64,000 nucleotides of DNA from Pelagibacterium sp. 26DY04. GTDB lineage: Bacteria > Pseudomonadota > Alphaproteobacteria > Rhizobiales > Devosiaceae. Below the pieces are notes generated by a model. That model made no database searches and was not told the DNA's origin. It saw nothing but the letters and a program-made list of their open reading frames with translations. Location: contig NZ_CP101731.1 of assembly GCF_031202305.1 (NCBI RefSeq), forward strand, positions 1,736,001 through 1,800,000, written 5' to 3'. The position numbers and the translations under genes are program-made. Every line of letters begins with the position of its first letter. Position 1 is the stretch's first letter. Positions 26,476-33,992 of this stretch are shown here, in pieces.

Positions 26476-27099
26476 TCATCGATCCTCCGTCTTGAGCCGG
26501 AGGTCGAGCGCCAGCAAGTCCGACAGCTGGTTGATGCCGGCAAAGGGATTGGCGGCTACCCCGTCGGCATAGTCGAGATGGCGCGCGCCTAGGGCCGACT
26601 GGATGTCGCGTAGCCGCGGACCGCGTGGGGCAGGGGGAATGGTGACGAGATGGGCCAAAAGGTGGTCGGGGCGCCAGAGCGCATTGGTGGGATAGTCCCG
26701 GCCGTCATAGGCGCCCACCAAGCAGCCGCACTCGGCAGCGAGCAGCTCTAAGGCGCGGGAAACGAAATCGGCGGGGAAAAACGGCGTATCCACCGACACC
26801 GACACCAGCAGCGCCCCCGGCGCGCGCTCGGCGCACCACTTCGCGCCGGCCAAAAGCCCGGCCGCTGGTCCCGCGAGCCCATCAGGAGAATCGGGAAGAA
26901 CAACGACGTCGCCGTCTTCCGCATTTCGCCCGGCCTCGACGGAAAGGAGAAGCGCCGCGCATTGCGGCGCCAGCCGCCGGCGGACATGATCAAAAAGCCG
27001 CACATTGCCCAGCCTGACGTCGTCCTTGCGCACGCCTCCGAGCCGTTGCCCGCCGCCGCCAGCGAGAATCAAGCCGATAATCTGCGGATCGATCAGCAT
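26476..27099 (-). CDS. mobA: Molybdenum cofactor guanylyltransferase
   Basis: 207 aa GT-A nucleotidyltransferase that attaches GMP to molybdopterin. The N-terminal GTP-binding motif is GLILAGGGGQRLGG followed by the conserved Lys, where the usual form is LAGGxSxRMGxxK. The DTPFFP metal-site motif is near residue 93. The first motif is glycine-richer than usual, so activity should not be assumed. Start 27099 is preferred over 27138, since the domain begins at once after it and GGGGAC precedes it. Confidence 0.85.
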   Translation of the reverse strand: MLIDPQIIGLILAGGGGQRLGGVRKDDVRLGNVRLFDHVRRRLAPQCAALLLSVEAGRNAEDGDVVVLPDSPDGLAGPAAGLLAGAKWCAERAPGALLVSVSVDTPFFPADFVSRALELLAAECGCLVGAYDGRDYPTNALWRPDHLLAHLVTIPPAPRGPRLRDIQSALGARHLDYADGVAANPFAGINQLSDLLALDLRLKTEDR

Positions 27100-27215
27100 C
27101 GCAACTGTCCCCCTTGGTGAGGCGGCCGCTTCTACCATGGTTCCAGAGATCTGATGACGCGTAAATGAGCCAAGGTTCTATTGAATGCATCTGCTTGAGC
27201 ATTGAGGAGGCAGTC

Positions 27216-27314
27216 ATGTGTCGGCCGCAACCCGGCTGCCCAAAGGCTCGCCGCGGGCACCGCGGGCATGCAGGAGCCCGAATTCAGCGCCGTGAGGCGT
27301 TTGTGGTCGAATAG
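27216..27314 (+). CDS. Possible 32-aa arginine-rich small protein
   Basis: ATG 27216 is preceded by GAGGAGG at the right distance, and the frame runs 32 codons to TAG. The peptide begins MCRPQPGCPKARRGHRGHAG and is strongly basic. No homology is recognised. The good ribosome site is the only support, so it could be chance or a leader peptide. Confidence 0.25.
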   Translation: MCRPQPGCPKARRGHRGHAGARIQRREAFVVE

Positions 27315-27345
27315 ACGATAGTAAGGAATGCAGGACGCACGCGTC

Positions 27346-27789
27346 TTAAAGCGCGGTGTCGATCAGCGCGAGGCCGACGTCCGGATTGAAGCGCTTGCGC
27401 AAATAAGTGGGAGCCTCGGTGAGGATGATTTCCAGCGTCGGCCGCACGATGCCGCTTGTCACATGCCCGGCGATCGCGCGGCCATCCGACGTGCCGAGCA
27501 CCGCATGCGCATGGACGGCCGGGTTCCCGTCCGGACCCATCGCGATGTCTCCCGTCAGGGACGCGACTTCCACCTGCTCGCTCACATTGATCTTGAAATA
27601 GCTCTTTTCCTGCCAGTCGAAGAAAGCAAGCGTAGCCTTTTCGAACGCGCCGATAGCCTTGAAGCTTGCAGCATTGAGGCCTTTCTGGGTGGCGAAGGTC
27701 TCAAGACACGACATCACTTCGTCCCCGAGATCGAGAATGATGGCATAGGTCTGCGCGCCATCGGCATCGTGAATGAGTTTGCTCTGCAT
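27346..27789 (-). CDS. PPC/DUF296 domain protein
   Basis: 147 aa with the PPC (PCC, DUF296) fold also found in plant AT-hook proteins. It includes the ASFKAIGAFEKATLAFFD segment, the AVHAHAVLGTSDGRAIAGH metal-site-like histidines and the C-terminal ILTEAPTYLRKRF. Bacterial members are single-domain trimers of unknown function. The start at 27789 has GGAG eight bases upstream; an open frame continues to 27951 but lacks conserved sequence. Confidence 0.88.
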   Translation of the reverse strand: MQSKLIHDADGAQTYAIILDLGDEVMSCLETFATQKGLNAASFKAIGAFEKATLAFFDWQEKSYFKINVSEQVEVASLTGDIAMGPDGNPAVHAHAVLGTSDGRAIAGHVTSGIVRPTLEIILTEAPTYLRKRFNPDVGLALIDTAL

Positions 27790-28028
27790 TTCGGAGCTCC
27801 TTGCTGACCGTCGATCACGGGGGCGTACGGCTTCGTACTCCGCCCATAACCGTTCGGGCCCCCACCAGTTCCCGACTGGGGCAAGTCTTTGCAGCCGAAT
27901 CGAACGCTTATGTGACAGCGGCGAGCGCTGCGGGCGCGCCATCGGATGCATGGAATTCAGAAAATTTAGGATGCTCGCCTTCGGTGCTTGCGCAAGTCTC
28001 CGGAATTGCTCTACAAGCCCGGTTCAGA

Positions 28029-28102
28029 GGCCTCGTGGCGGAGTGGTGACGCAGCGGATTGCAAATCCGTGCACACCGGTTCGATTCCGGTCGAGGCCTC
28101 CA
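28029..28102 (+). tRNA. tRNA-Cys (anticodon GCA)
   Basis: 74-nt cloverleaf with encoded CCA. The acceptor stem GGCCTCG pairs with CGAGGCC, the anticodon loop is ATTGCAAAT, and the T-loop is TTCGATTC. The 3' part from 28056 is repeated at 43518-43566, marking it as the integration site of the element. Confidence 0.97.
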
Positions 28103-28104
28103 CT
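28056..28104 (+). repeat. attL, 49-bp direct repeat inside tRNA-Cys
   Basis: Identical to 43518-43566 except C at 28072 against T at 43534. It covers the anticodon arm to the CCA end of tRNA-Cys plus two bases, so the tRNA stays intact at this end. A 9-bp inverted repeat AAATTATCT/AGATAATTT (28105-28113, 28133-28141) lies just inside. Confidence 0.95.
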
Positions 28105-28163
28105 AAATTATCTAGCAAAAACAATAGCTTACAGATAATTTGGTGTCCTGATCCGCCAAAATC

Positions 28164-28248
28164 ATGTCTCCATTTGTTGCCAAATAGCCCCCGGATTTCC
28201 GGCGATTCCGACTGTCTCCGGCGAATCCTGGCGACATATTGGAGACAT
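28164..28248. promoter_or_regulatory. Likely integrase arm-type sites at the left end
   Basis: Three copies of a TGGAGACA/TGTCTCC-type core lie here: ATGTCTCCA (28164-28172), TGTCTCC (28213-28219) and GACATATTGGAGACAT (28233-28248). The last recurs almost exactly at 43464-43479 beside the right repeat. Paired short sites inside both ends are what a tyrosine integrase needs as arm sites. Confidence 0.6.
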
Positions 28249-28255
28249 GGCGACA

Positions 28256-28286
28256 TGAAAAACCCCACCGCATTTCTGCGATGGGG
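28256..28286 (-). terminator. Rho-independent terminator at the left end of the element
   Basis: On the minus strand CCCCATCGCA (28286-28277) pairs with TGCGGTGGGG (28272-28263), with one G-T pair, followed by TTTTT. A second stem, GCCGGGG/CCCCGGC (28291-28297, 28313-28319), lies just upstream. It closes transcripts running left from the tRNA-like gene and the small genes. Confidence 0.85.
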
Positions 28287-28326
28287 TCCAGCCGGGGACA
28301 ATGAGGAGGAAACCCCGGCTTTGTGT

Positions 28327-28397
28327 TGGCGATCCCGGTGCGAGTCGAACGCACTTTAGGCGATTAGAAGTCGCTTGCCGATCCAGACGGCGGGACC
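28327..28397 (-). tRNA. Element-borne tRNA-Arg-like gene (anticodon TCT)
   Basis: 71 nt ending in encoded CCA. The acceptor stem GGTCCCG pairs with CGGGATC (one G-T pair), and the T-arm is GTGCG-TTCGACT-CGCAC, perfect. The anticodon arm GCGA-CTTCTAA-TCGC gives anticodon TCT. The D arm is short and irregular (CCG-TCTGGAT-CGG at best). It would read AGA, a rare codon in a GC-rich host. Whether it is charged is unknown. Confidence 0.7.
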
Positions 28398-28466
28398 AAA
28401 AGGTACGGCGAGCGAGGCGGTAGTTTAGAGGAGAATCCGCACGTAATGCCCCGCCCGCCGATTCGG

Positions 28467-28739
28467 TTAGGCGGCCATCCGCTCGATGTCAGCGGCAAGC
28501 GATGCTGCCAGCTCCTCGATGATAGTGGCCAGTTCCTGCCTGATCGCCAACTTCAGAATTACGCCCTTCGCGGTCAGATCTGCCATGTCATTGGCTGGAG
28601 ATTTGGTGGCCTTCTCGAACAGGTTGATCTCAATATCTCCCATTCGTTCCATTGTGGTGTCGGAAAAACGGGCGCCACGATACATCGAAATGAGGGCTTC
28701 GAGATCACCGGCGGTCGATTGAAGTATGGTGCGGCTCAT
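28467..28739 (-). CDS. Hypothetical element protein, 90 aa
   Basis: Not recognised. A mostly helical-looking 90-aa protein without membrane segments; the C-terminal half (AIRQELATIIEELAASLAAD) could form an amphipathic or coiled-coil helix. The start at 28739 overlaps the upstream gene's stop as ATGA and has GAGGG before it. The two genes are therefore coupled and probably act together. Confidence 0.7.
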   Translation of the reverse strand: MSRTILQSTAGDLEALISMYRGARFSDTTMERMGDIEINLFEKATKSPANDMADLTAKGVILKLAIRQELATIIEELAASLAADIERMAA

Positions 28740-29101
28740 GCTGCTGTACCCTCTTTGGGGACGTGATTGACAAAGTACCTCGCCTCCTCTGCTCCCCACT
28801 TCTCCTGCGAGACATAGAGCAGTGCCGCCTCGTGTGTGATTTCGCCCTCGGCGAAACCGCCATTCTTGAAGCGCTGGCTGCGCGCCACATGATGCAATAC
28901 CTGTACTCGCCATCCAGGGTATTTTTCAGCCATAGCGCTCTCGATCTCCCGTAAGGCGAACGCAATGCGATCGTCCGGTGTTTGGGCGGATGCTGCAAGC
29001 GCAGGAAGCGCCCCAAGCAACGGCAGGCCCGCGAGTGCCGCAAGAATAGTTCGGCGGGAGGTGGGCAAGCATTCGGCTGGCGCCGGAATCAGGTTCGGCA
29101 T
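28736..29101 (-). CDS. Hypothetical secreted element protein, 121 aa
   Basis: Not recognised beyond an N-terminal export signal: TSRRTILAALAGLPLLGAL ending near ALAAS (about residue 38), with a twin-arginine that only loosely fits the Tat consensus. The mature part of about 83 residues is soluble. It is divergent from the XRE regulator, with two matching operator palindromes between them, so it is probably controlled by that regulator. It is coupled to the 90-aa gene downstream. Confidence 0.72.
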   Translation of the reverse strand: MPNLIPAPAECLPTSRRTILAALAGLPLLGALPALAASAQTPDDRIAFALREIESAMAEKYPGWRVQVLHHVARSQRFKNGGFAEGEITHEAALLYVSQEKWGAEEARYFVNHVPKEGTAA

Positions 29102-29128
29102 TGGTGTTGCTCCTTGCGGTGCTTGTGA

Positions 29129-29199
29129 TTACACCTTATGTGTAATGTGATGCCCGCAAGGTGTCAACTATAGAATGTATATTTTTACACTTGAGGTGT
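29129..29199. promoter_or_regulatory. Two ACAC-N5-GTGT operators between divergent genes
   Basis: TTACAC-N5-GTGTAA (29129-29145, perfect palindrome) and ACAC-N5-GTGT (29187-29199) share half-sites and spacing, about 56 bases apart centre to centre. The second ends four bases before the TTG start of the XRE gene and overlaps its ribosome site region. This is the pattern expected for autoregulation by a small HTH dimer. Confidence 0.7.
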
Positions 29200-29202
29200 C
29201 TT

Positions 29203-29445
29203 TTGCTGACGTCGGAGCAGATCAGGGCCGCTAGAGCGATTTTGAGGTGGGACCAAAAAAGGCTGTCCGCAGAGGCCGGCATCTCGGTCGAAACAGTGAA
29301 AAGGCTCGAAAAGATGAACGGGCCGCTGCTCGCGGCAACAGGCACCACCCTCACCGCCATCCGCACCGCCCTGGAAGCCGCCGGCGTGCAGTTTCTCGAT
29401 GACGGAGACACGGCGGGCGGGGCCGGTGTGGCCCTACGGGATTAA
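29203..29445 (+). CDS. XRE-type helix-turn-helix regulator
   Basis: 80 aa. Almost the whole protein is one HTH domain: LTSEQIRAARAILRWDQKRL, then SAEAGISVETVKRLE, a common alphaproteobacterial type of small XRE regulator. TTG 29203 is the chosen start, as it follows AGGTG and the domain begins immediately; an open frame to 29161 adds no conserved sequence. The paired operators upstream suggest it represses itself and the divergent secreted-protein gene. Confidence 0.82.
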   Translation: MLTSEQIRAARAILRWDQKRLSAEAGISVETVKRLEKMNGPLLAATGTTLTAIRTALEAAGVQFLDDGDTAGGAGVALRD

Positions 29446-29497
29446 GGGCTGGACAGCAGCAGGGGCGGGTGCTTGAATTCCCCCATTGGGGGATCAT

Positions 29498-30148
29498 ATG
29501 GCTATAGCATCACCAGCAATCGCAAAGGGCATTACGCGGTTCATCGTTCTCGATACCGAAACAACCGGCGTCACGCAGTGGGAAAAAATCGTCACCATTG
29601 CCGCCCTATGTTTCGAGAACAATCGCATCATCCAGCGATCGCTCTATCTTTGTTTCGACCCTCGCAAGAATAGCAGTCCTGAGGCCGAGAAAGTTCATGG
29701 CTGGGATAACTGGACAACGCGCTTTCAGGATCTATTCGAGGACCACGCGAATGACGTGCGATCGTTTCTTGAGTGGGGCGATACACTGGTCATGCATAAT
29801 GCTCGATACGACATGCACTATGTTCAACGCGAATTCCGTAAGGCCGGGCACGCCCCTATTGATGTGCCGCAATTCTGCACCTTGGAACATGCTCGCACTG
29901 TATGGCAAGGTCAGGGCAACAAGCTGGATGACTGCGTAGGACGCATAGGCCTACCCCGACGGCCTGGACGTCATAACGCACTTCAAGATGCATTCTATAC
30001 AGCCGCCCTTCATCTTCACTTCCAGGGCGAACGCTTCTACGTCCCGGAGGTCGAACGATGGCCTATGCCACGAAATTATCGCGAACCGGATCCGCGACCG
30101 GAGGGCGATTTACCGCGCCGGACTAAGAAAAAGCCGAGAGGGGGATAG
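29498..30148 (+). CDS. DEDDh-type 3'-5' exonuclease (DnaQ-like)
   Basis: 216 aa RNase T/DnaQ fold. The catalytic acids are visible: Asp19 and Glu21 in LDTETTG, Asp105 in HNARYD, and His159 with Asp164 in HNALQDA, giving a complete DEDDh set. The tail after residue 185 is proline- and basic-rich (PRRTKKKPRGG) and could bind nucleic acid. The ATG at 29498 has GGGGGA four bases before it. It lies three bases before a small acidic gene. Possible jobs are phage DNA processing or interference with competitors; neither is shown. Confidence 0.85.
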   Translation: MAIASPAIAKGITRFIVLDTETTGVTQWEKIVTIAALCFENNRIIQRSLYLCFDPRKNSSPEAEKVHGWDNWTTRFQDLFEDHANDVRSFLEWGDTLVMHNARYDMHYVQREFRKAGHAPIDVPQFCTLEHARTVWQGQGNKLDDCVGRIGLPRRPGRHNALQDAFYTAALHLHFQGERFYVPEVERWPMPRNYREPDPRPEGDLPRRTKKKPRGG

Positions 30149-30151
30149 GGT

Positions 30152-30463
30152 ATGGACTGGTACGAGAAACTCAAAAAACATGGCGACCTCGCACAGAGCT
30201 TTGCCCACAAAGTGGCCGAAGTCCTCAAGGACGACACTCTCACCATAGATCAGGCGTCGAAGTTATACCGCACCGTATCAGCTGGCGCGCAGACCTTCGA
30301 CGACTTCTCATCCGAGATGGACGAGTACGATCTTCACGAATCCATGTTTGAGGCGGCTGAGGCCATCGAAAGCATATGGGATAAACTGACGGTCGCCGTT
30401 GCCAATCGAGTCAGGACCATGCAGGGCCTTGAGCCGATCGAGATGCCAGACGACGAGGATTAA
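30152..30463 (+). CDS. Hypothetical acidic protein, 103 aa
   Basis: Not recognised. Acidic, predicted helical (QASKLYRTVSAG, EMDEYDLHESMFEAAEAIES), ending in DDED. It starts three bases after the exonuclease gene, so it is cotranscribed and may modulate the exonuclease. It converges with the left-running late genes, ending 8 bases from them. Confidence 0.7.
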   Translation: MDWYEKLKKHGDLAQSFAHKVAEVLKDDTLTIDQASKLYRTVSAGAQTFDDFSSEMDEYDLHESMFEAAEAIESIWDKLTVAVANRVRTMQGLEPIEMPDDED

Positions 30464-30470
30464 GGGGCAG

Positions 30471-31094
30471 CTAAGCCACCTCAATCTTCTCTCCCACCAC
30501 GTCGGGCCATTCATGCACTCGCTCGATGCGCACGCCGTTCTTGTCGACCACGCACCAGTCGATGTGGCCCCCCACGTAGTGGCCGAAGGGGACCTCTTGG
30601 ACAGGCTGACAGGGCTTCCGGCGCATAGCTTCCAGGAGGCGCACTCCACCCTCACGCAAGCTTTGGGTAATGTCCGCCCCCGATGCCCTCATCTCGTCCA
30701 TGGATAGCTCCGGCCCGATTGCGTGCGAATCCCAATAGGGCCGGAGCGTCTTTCGCTCGTTGTTGTATTCCCATATCTGGCCGCCCGACGATTCCGAAAA
30801 GGCGACGATGGTAATCGAAGAGGGAGTCGACCGGCGCTCGACCCGCGGGAGGTCGGTGTGTAGCCTTTCGATGACTTCATCGACAGTCGAGCAGGCTTGC
30901 GTTGCCTCCAGGACGGCAACCTTCAACAGGGCGATGTCGCCCACGACGCCAACGCCGACCACCGCCAGGGGGAGAAGATCACTGGGTGTAATCTTGCTCC
31001 GCATGGCTTCGATCTTGCCATCAAAGTCAAACGAGGCTCCATCGCTCACCATCTCGACACGCCCCGGATAGCAAGCAGCAATATACGCACTCAT
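30471..31094 (-). CDS. Phage tail-region protein, possible proteasome-like (Ntn) fold
   Basis: 207 aa. The N-terminus (SAYIAACYPGRVEMVSDGAS, then FDFDGKIEAMRSKITP and LAVVGVGVVGD) resembles the opening strands of proteasome/HslV-type Ntn hydrolases. Proteins of this kind occur beside tape measure genes in some alphaproteobacterial phages. The nucleophile Thr or Ser expected at position 2 appears as Ser2 after Met removal, so activity is possible but not shown. The start overlaps the tape measure stop as ATGA. Confidence 0.65.
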   Translation of the reverse strand: MSAYIAACYPGRVEMVSDGASFDFDGKIEAMRSKITPSDLLPLAVVGVGVVGDIALLKVAVLEATQACSTVDEVIERLHTDLPRVERRSTPSSITIVAFSESSGGQIWEYNNERKTLRPYWDSHAIGPELSMDEMRASGADITQSLREGGVRLLEAMRRKPCQPVQEVPFGHYVGGHIDWCVVDKNGVRIERVHEWPDVVGEKIEVA

Positions 31095-32812
31095 GCGTTC
31101 ACCTGCGTTTTTATGAAATCCATCACGTTGGTCGCCTCTCCGATGTATGGTGTTCCTTGCGCCATCAGGGTCAGTTCCATTTCCAATAGCTCATTCGCTT
31201 GCCTCTGCCTGGCCATGGCCTCTTCAAATCGATCGACGGGGCTACTTCCACCTCCACCCGACCGCGCCGACTGGGCCAGGCGCATTTGAGCGAGACGCTT
31301 CGCCTCGGCATCCCCCAGCGTCACGCCGGCCGCGGCGGCCCGCTCCTTCTCGGCCGCGATGGCCTGCTCAAGAGATAACTGTTCTCGCGAGAGCCCGAGC
31401 AGGCGGTCCTGCTCGGCGAGGTATGCCGCCGCGGCCTCTTCGGCTTCAATGCGCGCCCTTCGCGATGCACCTGCACCACCACGGCCAGCGCCGTCACCAG
31501 TCGGGCCGCCGGGCATATTCAATGCTGCGTGCATTTCGTTGGCGGCGGCTGTGACAGTTCGGATTTCAGCCGCAACGCCGGCCAACTGCCCTATGACCAG
31601 TCCGAAATCGGGGTTCGTGCTGGCCAGATCGAGAAGCGCAAGGCGTGCCTCCTCCGCACTGGATTCGCCCAGCAGGAGCTTGTCCACCACCGCTTGAATT
31701 TCGCCTGGAAGCTCCGGCGCGAACACCCTCATGTTCTCCAGGAGGGTGAGTTCTGCAGCCATCTCAATGAGCCGCTGCCTGGCGTCTCCAACGGCTTCGT
31801 CGAGGATTTCGAACTCTTCGCGGTTATCCTCGACTTGTTCGGAGAGAATACCGAGCTCGCGGGAAAGACCGGCGGCCGCTTCCATGAACTTCAGGACCGG
31901 GACGTCGCCCTCCTGCCAACGTCGAGCGGCTTCCTCGATACTGTCGGCGAGGAGGATGATTTCCCCGGCAAGCCAGCTGGTGGCGCCGGTAGCCTGGTCG
32001 ATCTGCCCGAAGAACTGCATCACCGAGTTGCCGAGCAGCACGAAGCTGTCCGTCAACGTCGCGGGCATTTCATCGGCTTCGCGTCGCAACTGCTCCAACT
32101 GGCTCGTTACGCCATACATCACTGAAGTCGTAATCTTGCCTTCTGATCCGAGCTTGCGGAGCTCGTTCGTAGAGACGCCCATTGAGTCAGCCAGGGCCTT
32201 GGTCAGGCGCGAAGAGCCTTGAATTACCGAGTTGAGATTGTCGCCACGAAGCTCGCCGAGAGCCAATGCCTGCGACCATGCCCGCATGACGCTATCCGCC
32301 TGCTGACCGCGTGTCGCGGAGATAACCAGGGCGTTGTTCAGTGCCTCAGTCAGGTTCAGTTGCTGGGTGGTATTATAACCCAGTTCGGTGAGGGCCGTGG
32401 AGTTCTGAAGAAATGCCTCGGCGGTCTGTCCGAGCGACGAATAGGACCGGCGCGCCATCTCGGTAATGCGGCCCATGACCTCTTCACCACGCGACATACT
32501 GCCGACAGCGTTGGCGACGCGAGAATTCAGATCGGACCATTCCGAGGTAAGGTTGGCGATGGCTCCCGCGCCAAGACCTATCCCAGCCATGCCCAGCGCG
32601 CCACGAACCGCACCGAATGCCCCCGATACCCCGGAGAAGCCTCGGCCGGCCTTGGCCATTTTCGTTTCGAGGTTCCGCGAAAGTTTGTCGGCCTCTTTCT
32701 CGATGTCTCTTCGGGCGCGCTGTGTCGATTGGGTCGCCCTGCGCATGCCCTTTTCAAGGTCATTGACCCGCGCCTCAACGAGGACCAATAACCGATCTCG
32801 TTCAGTGGTCAT
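31091..32812 (-). CDS. Phage tape measure protein
   Basis: 573 aa. It opens with a helical segment (VEARVNDLEKGMRRATQSTQ), then a Gly/Ala-rich hydrophobic stretch (about 57-88). The TMP N-terminal domain follows, with WSDLNSRVANAVGS, ARRSYSSLGQTAEAFLQNST, GYNTTQQLNLTEALNNALV and AWSQALALGELRGDNLNSVIQG motifs. The tail is coiled-coil rich. It sets tail length in siphophages; this is short for the family and would imply a short tail. Coupled by ATGA to both neighbours. Confidence 0.9.
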   Translation of the reverse strand: MTTERDRLLVLVEARVNDLEKGMRRATQSTQRARRDIEKEADKLSRNLETKMAKAGRGFSGVSGAFGAVRGALGMAGIGLGAGAIANLTSEWSDLNSRVANAVGSMSRGEEVMGRITEMARRSYSSLGQTAEAFLQNSTALTELGYNTTQQLNLTEALNNALVISATRGQQADSVMRAWSQALALGELRGDNLNSVIQGSSRLTKALADSMGVSTNELRKLGSEGKITTSVMYGVTSQLEQLRREADEMPATLTDSFVLLGNSVMQFFGQIDQATGATSWLAGEIILLADSIEEAARRWQEGDVPVLKFMEAAAGLSRELGILSEQVEDNREEFEILDEAVGDARQRLIEMAAELTLLENMRVFAPELPGEIQAVVDKLLLGESSAEEARLALLDLASTNPDFGLVIGQLAGVAAEIRTVTAAANEMHAALNMPGGPTGDGAGRGGAGASRRARIEAEEAAAAYLAEQDRLLGLSREQLSLEQAIAAEKERAAAAGVTLGDAEAKRLAQMRLAQSARSGGGGSSPVDRFEEAMARQRQANELLEMELTLMAQGTPYIGEATNVMDFIKTQVNA

Positions 32813-33231
32813 TTCTTCATTGCTTTCTTAATGGCCCGTCTTCCCGCAGCCTTGATGGCGCGCGCGGCGGGCTTCCTGTTGCTTCTGACAGCGGGGAAAA
32901 AGAACGGCTGCGCGGGTGCGTCATGCGTTCCAAATTCCACAAAATGCGCATGCCGGGCGTTGGTGTTACCGGCTGTCACAGCCGCTGCGCCTGGGGGCAC
33001 GACATATGCTCCGCCAGCGCTGTATGACGGGGTCGAACCGCCTGCGGGGGTGACTGTGATGCTCTCGACCAGCGCGCCGGTATCGCGCGAACGCTCGGCA
33101 AGGCGGCGCATGTGGTCGGCGGTTCGTCCGGCTGCGCGGACAGCGGCCGCCTCGGTATCTTTCTGCACCTCGTCGGGAAGCGCTCGAAAGCGCGCTTCCA
33201 TTTTTTCGAATCCCCTAGTCTTACGCGCCAT
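32809..33231 (-). CDS. HK97-gp10-like head-tail joining protein
   Basis: 140 aa. It matches the HK97 gp10 family by the FEKMEARFRALPDEVQKDTEAA helix region and the AHFVEFGTHDAPAQPFFFPAV motif, typical of tail-completion proteins. The C-terminus is very basic (KAAGRRAIKKAMKK). The start is 33231; an alternative ATG at 33255 is in frame. It overlaps the upstream gene's end by 11 bases and the tape measure start by 4. Confidence 0.85.
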   Translation of the reverse strand: MARKTRGFEKMEARFRALPDEVQKDTEAAAVRAAGRTADHMRRLAERSRDTGALVESITVTPAGGSTPSYSAGGAYVVPPGAAAVTAGNTNARHAHFVEFGTHDAPAQPFFFPAVRSNRKPAARAIKAAGRRAIKKAMKK

Positions 33232-33772
33232 CGGAATCGTTCCAATGGGCCTCATCGTCCGGGATCCCGAACAGAGCAGCGGTCAATACCAGCGCCGCCA
33301 GCCCAGCCATTGGCGCAGGAGGTTTCGTCGAAAGCGCCTCATCGAGCCAGGCGGGGGTAGGAATTGCGATGCTCGGAACGCCGAGCGAGCCAGCGAACTT
33401 GGCCAGTTTGGCCAGACGTTCGCGGTCGACGGCTGGCATGGCTGCAAAGGCCAGAACCTTCCGGACCAGATCGACGGTCCAGTCTCCACCGGTCAGGGCA
33501 CGCAGGGCGGCGTAGGCCCCGCCATTTGCGGCTTCGAACGTCGGGATATCTTCCGGGACGATCTGCAAGCGGCGCTCGCGGCCGTCGATGTGGGCCGCGA
33601 TCCATTGGGCGGCCTGGCGGTCGGATTTTGTGCGCACGGGGAGGGCGTCTGCGGCCTGCATCTGGGAGCGTGTGACGGCTTCGGCAGTGGCTTGGGCGGC
33701 TTTGCCTAGCACTGCGCTATGCTCAGCAGCGGACGCGGCGAGGCGGTCGGCGAGATCGTCGACTTCGGTCAT
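33221..33772 (-). CDS. Hypothetical element protein, 183 aa
   Basis: Not recognised. Alanine-rich and helical (DLADRLAASAAEHSAVLGKAAQATAEAV), with a hydrophobic stretch near the C-terminus (MAGLAALVLTAALFG) and an acidic end. Its position just before the gp10-like gene suggests a head-tail or tail-assembly role, possibly a chaperone, but no motif supports this. Confidence 0.65.
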   Translation of the reverse strand: MTEVDDLADRLAASAAEHSAVLGKAAQATAEAVTRSQMQAADALPVRTKSDRQAAQWIAAHIDGRERRLQIVPEDIPTFEAANGGAYAALRALTGGDWTVDLVRKVLAFAAMPAVDRERLAKLAKFAGSLGVPSIAIPTPAWLDEALSTKPPAPMAGLAALVLTAALFGIPDDEAHWNDSDGA

Positions 33773-33992
33773 GTTTCAATCTCCATGAATAATTGAGTTG
33801 CGTGAGGCAGGGGGGCGCCTTCAAACTCACCGGCATCGCTTCCCGCTCACCGGCGCGCACCCAAAATGCGCATATCCCCAATTGAAAATATGGGGGGTGC
33901 GGTGTGGGAAAAACTTTCGAAAACCTGCGGGATCACGCGTTGCATTCCGGCGCCGGTGCGGGGCTCGTGAGACCCCAGACTTCGCGATGCCC

